DNA of 64,000 bases from Frondihabitans sucicola. Lineage in GTDB: Bacteria > Actinomycetota > Actinomycetes > Actinomycetales > Microbacteriaceae. A program made the translations under genes and the position numbers. Below are positions 57,208 through 64,000 of this stretch, piece after piece. The stretch covers positions 930,001 through 994,000 of the forward strand of contig NZ_AP027732.1 of assembly GCF_030296615.1 (NCBI RefSeq). Direction: 5' to 3'. Each line of letters begins with the position of its first letter. The stretch's first letter is position 1. The notes beneath the pieces are model-generated. The model worked only from the letters and a program-made list of their open reading frames with translations. It did not search any database and was not told the DNA's origin.

Positions 57208-57303
57208 TCGTACCTGTTCTCCACAGGGGCTACCTGCCTGCGACTTGTCCACAGATCGCAGGATCCCGCCCACCCGAGACCGCCGCCACGTCACGCTGGT
57301 CCT

Positions 57304-58212
57304 GTGCCAGCTCCCCTCCCCGCCGTCCTTCAGTCGCATCCGTTCGCGGTGCACGATGCCCGCGAACTCGGCGTCCGCCGGCGCCGTCTTCAGCATCCCG
57401 ATCTCTCCGCTCCTCACCACGGGCTTCGAACCCACTCCGAGGCGAGCGGGGCGCGTGCAAGGTGCCTCGAGTTCGCGCCCCTTCTGGCCGACAGCGCAGC
57501 GTTCAGCCACGTGACCGCGGCGGCACTCTGGGGCCTTCCTCTCCCGCTCGCCTTCGTCGATGCGCCGCTGCACGTCGTCTGCTCAGGGGCAGGCCGCCCC
57601 AAGCGGCCGGGTCTTGTCGGGCATCGGGCGCGCGTGGTGCGCGGGACGTTCTTGGGTGGGCTGCCGGTGGTCGAGCCCCTCGCTGCCTGGTCGCAGTGCG
57701 CGGCGCTCCTCGACGTCGACGACCTGGTCGCCATGGGCGACGCTCTGGCGGGCAGGTGGTCCCCGCACGAGGCTGCGCGCGAGCAGAGCCTCGACCAGCT
57801 CGAAGCCGCCGTCGACGGGTGGAGGAGTCGGCGCGGTGCGCGGCGACTGCGTGAGGCATTCGGCCTCGTGCGGGCCGACGTGTGGTCGCCGAAAGAGACC
57901 GAGTTGCGTCTGATCATCGTGCGCGCCGGCCTCCCCGAGCCACCCGGGCTGAACGCCGCGATCACCGACGGCCACGGCGCGACGATCGGGCACGGCGACC
58001 TCGTGTGGCCCCGGCAACGGCTCGTCGTCGAGTACGAGGGCGATCAGCACCGCACCGATCGGAGGCAGTGGCGGCGTGACGTCGCGAAGTACGAGCGGTA
58101 CAGCGACGAGAGGTGGCGGGTGGTGAGGGTGACCGACGACGACCTGGTGAGTCCTGGCATCCTGCTCGACCGGATCTCTCGCCTTCTCGACGAGCGGACG
58201 CTACAGTGTTGA
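57304..58212 (+). CDS. AbiEi/DUF559-type protein with C-terminal nuclease-like domain
   Basis: A 302-residue protein of a family abundant in Microbacteriaceae. The N-terminal half (HPFAVHDARELGVRRRRLQ, FSHVTAAALWGLPLP) resembles the AbiEi antitoxin/regulator plan. The C-terminus (GDLVWPRQRLVVEYEGDQHRTD, RDVAKYERYSDERWRVVRVT) has the Asp...Glu-x-Glu pattern of the DUF559/Vsr-like PD-(D/E)xK fold. No toxin partner is adjacent. Whether it cuts DNA is unknown. Start GTG 57304. Confidence 0.7.
   Translation: MPAPLPAVLQSHPFAVHDARELGVRRRRLQHPDLSAPHHGLRTHSEASGARARCLEFAPLLADSAAFSHVTAAALWGLPLPLAFVDAPLHVVCSGAGRPKRPGLVGHRARVVRGTFLGGLPVVEPLAAWSQCAALLDVDDLVAMGDALAGRWSPHEAAREQSLDQLEAAVDGWRSRRGARRLREAFGLVRADVWSPKETELRLIIVRAGLPEPPGLNAAITDGHGATIGHGDLVWPRQRLVVEYEGDQHRTDRRQWRRDVAKYERYSDERWRVVRVTDDDLVSPGILLDRISRLLDERTLQC
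58202..58207 (+). promoter_or_regulatory. -10 box upstream of a small ORF and RIO-like kinase
   Basis: TACAGT lies inside the last codons of the preceding gene; the transcript would start near 58214 and include the small ORF at 58240. Confidence 0.4.
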
Positions 58213-58239
58213 CGCACGCCAGGCGACCAGGAAGAGGTG

Positions 58240-58305
58240 ATGAGCATGATTGCGACACGCGAGAAGACCCCGCACACCTCATCCCTCGAGGTCGCCGCAC
58301 ACTAA
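58240..58305 (+). CDS. Possible 21-residue leader peptide
   Basis: ATG 58240 with GAAGAGG just upstream encodes MSMIATREKTPHTSSLEVAAH and ends at TAA 58303-58305. It lies 63 bp before the RIO-like kinase gene. It could be a leader peptide or a small protein; coding is unproven. Confidence 0.35.
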   Translation: MSMIATREKTPHTSSLEVAAH

Positions 58306-58368
58306 ACCGACTTCGGGTTCACCTCCCGTCGAGCGCCGTCCGGTGGCCTCCCTCTCTGGAGACTTCCG

Positions 58369-59217
58369 TTGACTTTTTCCGACGATTTCGTCGTACCCAC
58401 CTTTTCCGCCGTCGATCCCGACGACGACCAGCGCTGGTCCACATGGCCGGCGACCACCCCGACGGAGCGCGGCCCGCGGCCGTTCCCCTCGTGGATCGTG
58501 ACCTCCGCAGCAGCGATCGACACCGAACTCGGCATCGTCAAGTCGGGCAAGGAGGCCGACGTGTTCCTGATCGAGCGGGCAGTGCCCGCCGACGTCGTCC
58601 TGAACGACGGGAGTGCAGCGGCTTGTGTGCTCGCGGCCAAGCGCTACCGCAGCGCCGAGACGAGCGACTTCCACCGCGGCGCCCAGTATCGCGAGGGACG
58701 GCGCACCCGCAACACCCGCGACGGTCGCGCCATGGCCCGGGGCTCGTCGCACGGGCGAGCGGTCCAGGCCGGGCTGTGGGCCTGGGCCGAGTTCGAGGCG
58801 CTGGGTCAGATGTTCGCGCGGGGCGTGGCAGTGCCGTATCCGGTGCAGATCAGTGGCACCGAGATCCTGATGGAGTTCATCGGCGACGGGGTGACGGCGG
58901 CACCCCGCCTCGCCCAGGTGACGGAGGACGGCGCGGCGCTCTGGCCACTGTTCGAGCAGGTGAGCGAGATCCTGCTGGGCTTCGCCCGGGCCGGCTACGC
59001 CCACGGCGACCTCTCGCCGTACAACCTGCTCGTGCACGACGGCCGGGTCGTCGCGATCGACGTTCCGCAGCTGGTCGACGTCGTGAGCAACCCGAACGGC
59101 GTCGCGCTGCTGGAGCGCGACTGCCGCAACATCGCCGACTGGTTCGCGCGGCGCGGCTTCGTGCGCGACGTCGAGCAGATCTTCGCGGAGTGCCTGGGGG
59201 AGGTGTTCGGCGGTTAG
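58369..59217 (+). CDS. RIO1-like serine protein kinase
   Basis: A 282-residue kinase of the RIO1 branch. GIVKSGKEADVFLIER is the ATP loop, AAKRYRSAETSDFHR follows, and the catalytic loop is GYAHGDLSPYNLLVHDG with the metal-binding Asp in VVAIDVPQ. RIO proteins mature ribosomal subunits in archaea and eukaryotes; the bacterial role is unknown. Start TTG 58369 with GGAGA upstream. Confidence 0.88.
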   Translation: MTFSDDFVVPTFSAVDPDDDQRWSTWPATTPTERGPRPFPSWIVTSAAAIDTELGIVKSGKEADVFLIERAVPADVVLNDGSAAACVLAAKRYRSAETSDFHRGAQYREGRRTRNTRDGRAMARGSSHGRAVQAGLWAWAEFEALGQMFARGVAVPYPVQISGTEILMEFIGDGVTAAPRLAQVTEDGAALWPLFEQVSEILLGFARAGYAHGDLSPYNLLVHDGRVVAIDVPQLVDVVSNPNGVALLERDCRNIADWFARRGFVRDVEQIFAECLGEVFGG

Positions 59218-59280
59218 GCGGGGGTACGGGTCGCCGAGGCGCGATGCGGGCCGGCCGAGCGGGAGCGGCGCCGCCGGGCG

Positions 59281-59361
59281 GCGGGGCGGCATCGCCGGGC
59301 GAGCGGGGCGGCATCGCCGGGCGAGCGGGGCGGCACCGCCGGGCCAGGGGCGGCACCGCCG
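59281..59361. repeat. 22-bp tandem repeat, 3.7 copies
   Basis: Units starting GCGGGGCGGCATCGCCGGGC at 59281, 59303 and 59325, with a partial fourth. Each holds a short palindrome CGGC-ATC-GCCG. It lies between convergent RIO-like kinase and NAD kinase genes. Confidence 0.8.
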
Positions 59362-59379
59362 CGCGCGGGAGAGCGCCGC

Positions 59380-60306
59380 TCAGTGCTGCCGGGCGAACCG
59401 GGCGCGGACGTCGGGAGGGACGAGTTCGAGCAGCTGGTCGTTGCGGAGCGGGAGGTCCATGAGGCTGAGTTTGAGGCGGCCCTTGCGGCCGTGGCGGCCG
59501 GCGTCGAGCCGTGCCACGACGCCGGCGTCTTTGCGCAGCTTGACCTTGATGACGGTGCCTTCGCTGACGTCGAAGACCACTCGGCCGTCGAGCTCCAGCG
59601 CCGCCGAGCGGGTGCCCTCGCCGATGGTGAACTTGAGGCGCTCCTTCGGGCCGAGCACCACCGAGCGGTCGATGCCGGCCATCGGCGCCACGGGGGTCAC
59701 GACGACGGCGGCGACGGCAGGGCTCACGATGGGGCCGCCGGCGGCGTAGTTGTAGGCGGTCGAACCGGCCGGGGTGGAGGCCACGACCGAGTCGGCCTTG
59801 AAGTAGCCGTACGGGGTCCCGTCGACCTCGAGGTCGGCGGTGACCACGCCCTGACCCGGGCGGCGGGTGACCGAGAGGTCGTTGAACGCGAGGAAGGAGC
59901 TCTCGAAACCGGTGGAGGCAACGCTGACCTCGATGGCGTGGTGCGGCTCGAGGGAGAAGTCGGTGCTGGGCAGCGCGTCGAGGGTGTCGGCGAGTTCGGA
60001 CGGCTCGATCTCGACCAGGAATCCGACGTTGCCGTAGTTGACCCCGAGCACGGGGACGGGTCGCGGCGCCACGAGGCGCATCGCTCCGAGCATCGTGCCG
60101 TCGCCGCCGAGCGACACGACGACATCGACCCTCTGCACGAAAGCGGCCTCGTCGACCAGCTCCACTCCGTCGCCGACCCGAGCGGCGTCGTCCTGCAGGG
60201 CGATCAGCTGAGCGTCCGCGCCCTTCTTCCAGCCGCGCAGCACGTCGATCGACTCGAGGACCGGTTTGGTGGGGTGAGGTACGAGGCCGACCGTGAATTT
60301 CGCCAT
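59380..60306 (-). CDS. nadK: NAD kinase
   Basis: A 308-residue NAD(+) kinase making NADP+. VVVSLGGDGTMLGAMRL is the GGDGT phosphate loop; VLGVNYGNVGFLVEIEP and the NE/D-type segment VVASTPAGSTAYNYAAGGPIVSP are family motifs. From ATG 60306 (MAKFTVGLVPHP) it has a normal N-terminus. TAACCT lies 7 nt upstream (leaderless). Confidence 0.92.
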   Translation of the reverse strand: MAKFTVGLVPHPTKPVLESIDVLRGWKKGADAQLIALQDDAARVGDGVELVDEAAFVQRVDVVVSLGGDGTMLGAMRLVAPRPVPVLGVNYGNVGFLVEIEPSELADTLDALPSTDFSLEPHHAIEVSVASTGFESSFLAFNDLSVTRRPGQGVVTADLEVDGTPYGYFKADSVVASTPAGSTAYNYAAGGPIVSPAVAAVVVTPVAPMAGIDRSVVLGPKERLKFTIGEGTRSAALELDGRVVFDVSEGTVIKVKLRKDAGVVARLDAGRHGRKGRLKLSLMDLPLRNDQLLELVPPDVRARFARQH

Positions 60307-60313
60307 GGGCCCG

Positions 60314-60319
60314 AGGTTA
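60314..60319 (-). promoter_or_regulatory. -10 box of nadK
   Basis: On the minus strand TAACCT lies 7 nt before ATG 60306; leaderless arrangement. Confidence 0.55.
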
Positions 60320-60364
60320 CCGACCCCCTTGGGAGGAGGTGGGGCCCGCTCCGGGCACGGCTCC

Positions 60365-60382
60365 GTCACGCCTACGGCGAAC
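60365..60382 (+). promoter_or_regulatory. ClgR-like operator upstream of clpC
   Basis: CGCC-TAC-GGCG (60369-60379) with flanks GTCA and AAC fits the corynebacterial ClgR consensus WNNWCGCYNANRGCGWWS at all defined positions but the first. It lies 28 bp upstream of TAGTCT (60411-60416), a suitable place for an activator. Confidence 0.55.
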
Positions 60383-60495
60383 AGGGGCAGACGTCCTGCC
60401 GGGCCGTGGTTAGTCTCGACGTACGTGACCCCACCCCCTGCGGGTGTTGCAGCCATATCGGTGACGTTCCAGCCCGTCACCTAGGGAGTTAGAAG

Positions 60496-62984
60496 ATGTT
60501 CGAGAGATTCACCGACCGTGCCCGTCGCGTTGTCGTCCTCGCCCAAGAAGAGGCGAAGATGCTCAACCACAACTACATCGGCACCGAGCACATCCTGCTC
60601 GGCCTCATTCACGAGGGCGAGGGCGTCGCCGCCAAGGCGCTCGAGTCCCTGGGAATCTCGCTCGACGCCGTGCGCGAGCAGGTCCAGGACATCATCGGCC
60701 AGGGTCAGCAGCAGCCGACCGGCCACATTCCCTTCACGCCCCGCGCGAAGAAGGTCCTCGAGCTGTCCCTGCGCGAAGCGCTCCAGCTCGGACACAACTA
60801 CATCGGTACCGAGCACATCCTGCTGGGCCTCATTCGCGAAGGCGAAGGTGTGGCCGCCCAGGTCCTCGTCAAGCTCGGCGCAGACCTCAACCGAGTTCGC
60901 CAGCAGGTCATCCAGCTGCTCTCGGGTTACCAGGGCAAGGAGGCGGTTGCAGTGGGCGGTGAACAGCAGGCTGGCCCGCAGGGTGGCTCTCAGGTGCTCG
61001 ACCAGTTCGGTCGTAACCTGACCCAGGCTGCGCGCGACAACAAGCTCGACCCGGTGATCGGGCGCGAGAAGGAGATGGAGCGGGTCATGCAGATCCTCTC
61101 CCGTCGCTCCAAGAACAACCCGGTTCTGATCGGTGAGCCGGGCGTCGGAAAGACCGCGGTCGTCGAGGGCCTCGCCCAGGCGATCGTCAAGGGCGACGTG
61201 CCCGAGACGCTGAAAGACAAGCAGCTCTACTCCTCGACCTCGGCTCGCTCATCGCCGGAAGCCGCTACCGCGGTGACTTCGAGGAGCGCCTGAAGAAGGT
61301 CACCAAGGAGATCCGCACCCGCGGCGACATCATCGTCTTCATCGACGAGATCCACACGCTGGTGGGTGCCGGTGCCGCCGAGGGCGCAATCGACGCCGCG
61401 TCGATCCTGAAGCCTCTCCTCGCCCGTGGCGAGCTCCAGACCATCGGTGCCACGACGCTCGACGAATACCGCAAGCACTTCGAGAAAGACGCCGCTCTCG
61501 AGCGCCGCTTCCAGCCCGTCCAGGTGCACGAGCCCTCGCTGCCCCACGCGATCAACATCCTCAAGGGTCTCCGCGACAAGTACGAGGCCTTCCACAAGGT
61601 GTCCATCACCGACGGCGCGATCGTCGCGGCGGCGAACCTGGCCGACCGCTACGTGGCCGACCGGTTCCTCCCCGACAAGGCCATCGACCTGATCGACGAG
61701 GCCGGTGCCCGTCTCCGCCTCTCGATCCTGTCCGCGCCCCCGGAGCTCCGCGAGTTCGACGAGAAGATCGCCGTCGTGCGTGGCCAGAAAGAGGCCGCGA
61801 TCGAAGACCAAGACTTCGAGAAGGCCGCTTCGCTCCGCGACGAGGAGAAGAAGCTGCTCGGCGAGCGTCTCCGTCTCGAGAAGCAGTGGCGCTCGGGCGA
61901 CGTCGGGGCCAGCGGCACTGTCGACGAGGGCGTCATCGCCGAGGTCCTGGCTCAGGCCACGGGCATCCCGGTCTTCAAGCTCACCGAAGAGGAGACCTCG
62001 CGTCTCGTCTTCATGGAGAAGGCGCTGCACCAGCGCGTCATCGGTCAGGAGCAGGCCATCGCGGCCCTCTCCAAGACGATCCGCCGCACGCGTGCCGGTC
62101 TGAAAGACCCGAAGCGCCCCTCGGGATCGTTCATCTTCGCCGGCCCCACGGGCGTCGGGAAGACCGAGCTCGCGAAGGCGCTCGCCGAGTTCCTCTTCGA
62201 CGACGAGAACGCTCTCATCAGCCTCGACATGTCGGAGTACGGCGAGAAGCACACCGTCTCGCGTCTGTTCGGTGCCCCTCCCGGGTTCGTCGGATTCGAA
62301 GAGGGTGGCCAGCTGACCGAGAAGGTCCGCCGCAAGCCGTTCTCCGTGGTGCTGTTCGACGAGATCGAGAAGGCTCACCCCGACATCTTCAACTCGCTGC
62401 TCCAGGTTCTGGAGGAGGGGCGTCTGACGGACGGTCAGGGTCGCGTGGTCGACTTCAAGAACACGGTCATCATCATGACGACCAACCTCGGGACGAAGGA
62501 CATCACCGGCGGCCCCGTCGGCTTCCAGATCGAGGGCGACACGGCCACGTCGTACGACCGCATGCGCTCCAAGGTGACCGAAGAGCTCAAGAAGCACTTC
62601 AAGCCCGAGTTCCTCAACCGCGTCGACGAGACGATCGTCTTCCCGCAGCTCACGCAGCCCGAGCTGCTGCAGATCGTCGATCTCTTCATCAAGCGCCTGT
62701 CGGACCGCCTACTCGACCGCGACATGACCGCCGAGCTCTCGCTCGCGGCCAAGGAGCAGCTCATCAAGATCGGCTTCGACCCGTCGCTCGGTGCTCGGCC
62801 GCTGCGTCGCGCGATCCAGCACGAGGTCGAAGACCAGCTGTCCGAGCACATCCTCCAGGGTGAGCTCAACGCGGGTGACCACGTGAAGGTCGACTACGTC
62901 GACGGAAAGTTCACCTTCTCGACCGGACGCCAGCCCGGCCGCGAAGAGGTCCTGGTCGGCGAGCCCGGCGAGATCGAGGCCTAG
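60496..62984 (+). CDS. clpC: ATP-dependent Clp protease ATPase ClpC (one-base frameshift)
   Basis: An 829-residue (restored) AAA+ unfoldase for ClpP. The N-terminal repeat domain has two copies of [17 protein letters not shown]1 has Walker A GEPGVGKT (about 213) and [14 protein letters not shown]; the UVR-like middle domain is [25 protein letters not shown]2 has GPTGVGKTE (about 550). One C is missing at 61232-61233 in [17 protein letters not shown] precedes ATG 60496. ClpC is essential in related Actinobacteria, so the break is a sequence error. Confidence 0.94.
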
Positions 62985-63011
62985 CCTCCTTCGCTCCACA
63001 GTTCCACCGCC

Positions 63012-63042
63012 AAGGGCGGCCCTCCACAGGAGGGCCGCCCTT
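63012..63042 (+). terminator. Terminator hairpin of clpC
   Basis: Perfect 14-bp stem AAGGGCGGCCCTCC / GGAGGGCCGCCCTT with an ACA loop, 28 bp after the stop. Confidence 0.8.
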
Positions 63043-63067
63043 CGGCGTATTCGCGAACGCGCCTCGC

Positions 63068-63073
63068 TAGGGT
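63068..63073 (+). promoter_or_regulatory. -10 box of N-acetylglutamate synthase gene
   Basis: TAGGGT lies 7 nt before ATG 63081; leaderless arrangement. Confidence 0.6.
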
Positions 63074-63080
63074 TGGCAGC

Positions 63081-63620
63081 ATGACTTCGGGGCATTCCAC
63101 ATCGCTGGCGGGCGAGATCACGGTTCGCAAGGCTCTGGCCTCCGACGTGCCGCACATTCAGCGACTCATCTCGCCCTACGTCGAGCGGCGCATCCTGCTC
63201 GGCAAAGACAACGTCACCCTCTACGGCAGCATCCAGCAGTTCCAGATCGCGCTCGACCCCGAGGGCACCCCGATCGGGTGCGGGGCGCTCAACGTCTTCT
63301 GGGACGACCTGGCAGAGGTGCGCACCCTCGCGCTCGACGCCGACTGGATCCACCACGGTGTCGGCCACAAGCTCCTCGACGGGCTCGAGCGCGACGCACT
63401 CGACCTCGGCGTGGGCCGCATCTTCTGCCTCACCTTCGAGGTCGACTTCTTCACCAAGCACGGCTACCTCGAGATCGGCGAATCGGTCGTCTCTCCCGAG
63501 GTCTACGCCGAGCTGGTGCGGTCGTCCGACGAGGGCGTCGCCGAGTTCCTCGACCTCGCTCGCGTCAAACCCAACACGCTCGGCAACACGCGCATGTTGA
63601 AGGTGCTGAGCCGGGGGTAG
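63081..63620 (+). CDS. argA: Amino-acid N-acetyltransferase (short N-acetylglutamate synthase)
   Basis: A 179-residue GNAT enzyme of the S-NAGS type (as Rv2747 of M. tuberculosis), which acetylates glutamate in the first step of arginine synthesis. VRTLALDADWIHHGVGHKLLDGLE is the acetyl-CoA region; IFCLTFEVDFFTKHGYLEIGE and VKPNTLGNTRMLKVL are typical. It lacks the kinase-like domain of classic NAGS. Isolated gene, flanked by terminators and a new promoter. Confidence 0.85.
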   Translation: MTSGHSTSLAGEITVRKALASDVPHIQRLISPYVERRILLGKDNVTLYGSIQQFQIALDPEGTPIGCGALNVFWDDLAEVRTLALDADWIHHGVGHKLLDGLERDALDLGVGRIFCLTFEVDFFTKHGYLEIGESVVSPEVYAELVRSSDEGVAEFLDLARVKPNTLGNTRMLKVLSRG

Positions 63621-63744
63621 GGAGAGGGGCTCCTGGGCGTGCGGGAGCACCTGGTCGGTGCGACGAACCTGCGCTCTCGCTTCGCATTGACCGAAGGTCG
63701 CCTGACTCGCCGTCTACATGCCTGCGATGGCACTGATCGCCGTT

Positions 63745-63750
63745 TACCCT
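63745..63750 (+). promoter_or_regulatory. -10 box of the last gene
   Basis: TACCCT lies 6 nt before ATG 63757; leaderless arrangement. Confidence 0.6.
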
Positions 63751-63756
63751 AAGCGC

Positions 63757-64000
63757 ATGTCGTCGTTCAAGCACCCGGTCGGCTCGCAGTCGAGCACGGT
63801 GTACTGGCGCCGTCGGGCCGTCGTGATCGTCGTCCTGCTTCTGGTGATCGTCGTCATCGTGCTGATCGCGACGAAGCCGGGCGCAGGATCCGGGGCCACC
63901 CCGCCCCCACCGCGTCGACCCCCGTGGCCGCCGCGACGCCCTCCACCACCACTCCCGCGAAGCCGACGCCGCGTGACACCAGCGCCGCCACCGACGCCCC
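63757..64000 (+). CDS. Membrane-anchored Thr/Pro-rich protein (3' part outside window, frameshift)
   Basis: N-terminus MSSFKHPVGSQSSTVYWRRRA, then a single hydrophobic helix (VVIVVLLLVIVVIVLIA) and a linker. One C appears lost in the run 63904-63908; restored, the linker reads ATPPPTASTPVAAATPSTTTPAKPTPR, a plausible low-complexity spacer to an external domain that is not in the window. Without correction the frame gives an unlikely Pro/Arg run. Function unknown. Confidence 0.65.
   Translation, partial: MSSFKHPVGSQSSTVYWRRRAVVIVVLLLVIVVIVLIATKPGAGSGATPPPPRRPPWPPRRPPPPLPRSRRRVTPAPPPTP

Noticed and set aside
57304-58212. Complete AbiE toxin-antitoxin system
   Set aside because: Only an AbiEi-like N-terminus is present; no AbiEii nucleotidyltransferase gene is adjacent.

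Overview
The window is one high-GC (roughly 70%) chromosomal stretch of an actinobacterium, most likely a member of the Microbacteriaceae (Micrococcales). The evidence is NucS, a complete coproporphyrin-type heme pathway, an S-type N-acetylglutamate synthase, the order ftsH-folP-folB-folK-DUF3180-PH-PH-DUF2520-lysS, and many starts that look leaderless. No prophage, CRISPR array, rRNA or transposase was seen.

Layout. 1-10 kb: nucS (cut by the window edge), a LacI regulator divergent from an MFS transporter, a MATE exporter, a uracil-type permease, an M13 peptidase, a catalytically dead beta-lactamase-fold protein, a DUF4232 lipoprotein and a Nudix hydrolase. 10-24 kb: the heme locus, with hemA on the minus strand and hemE-hemY, chdC-hemH-hemC-hemD-hemB-hemL on the plus strand, interrupted by three small envelope proteins and a YbhB-like protein. 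24-32 kb: an orphan ABC ATPase, three GntR paralogues, an AcuI/YhdH oxidoreductase, pfkA, small membrane and stress proteins, trhO and a DNA glycosylase. 32-39 kb: arginine/ornithine/proline catabolism (putA, Lrp regulator, ddaH-like guanidino hydrolase, rocD). 39-40 kb: three tRNAs (Glu, Asp, Phe) followed by an alternating hairpin array. 40-43 kb: two secreted cell-wall hydrolases. 43-55 kb: ppa, tilS, hpt, ftsH, the folate genes, DUF3180, two PH-domain proteins, DUF2520 and lysS. 55-64 kb: a group-2 sigma factor, a nuclease-domain protein, a RIO-like kinase, NAD kinase, clpC, an N-acetylglutamate synthase and a truncated membrane protein.

Working together: HemA, HemL, HemB, HemC, HemD, HemE, HemY (CgoX), HemH (CpfC) and ChdC cover every step from glutamyl-tRNA to heme b by the coproporphyrin route. 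The guanidino hydrolase, RocD and PutA could carry arginine through ornithine and P5C to glutamate. FtsH and ClpC share a 13-nt upstream sequence that resembles a ClgR site.

Quality warning: at least 16 single-base indels, nearly all one-base losses in C or G runs, break open genes including hemB, clpC, chdC, putA, folP and the sigma factor. These look like sequencing errors, not pseudogenes. Genes were annotated across them.

The most unusual material is non-coding: a two-copy inverted-repeat element of about 160 bp, the alternating hairpin array behind tRNA-Phe, inverted repeats flanked by mini-satellites at 2.8-4.6 kb, and strong over-representation of the octamer GCAGGATC.
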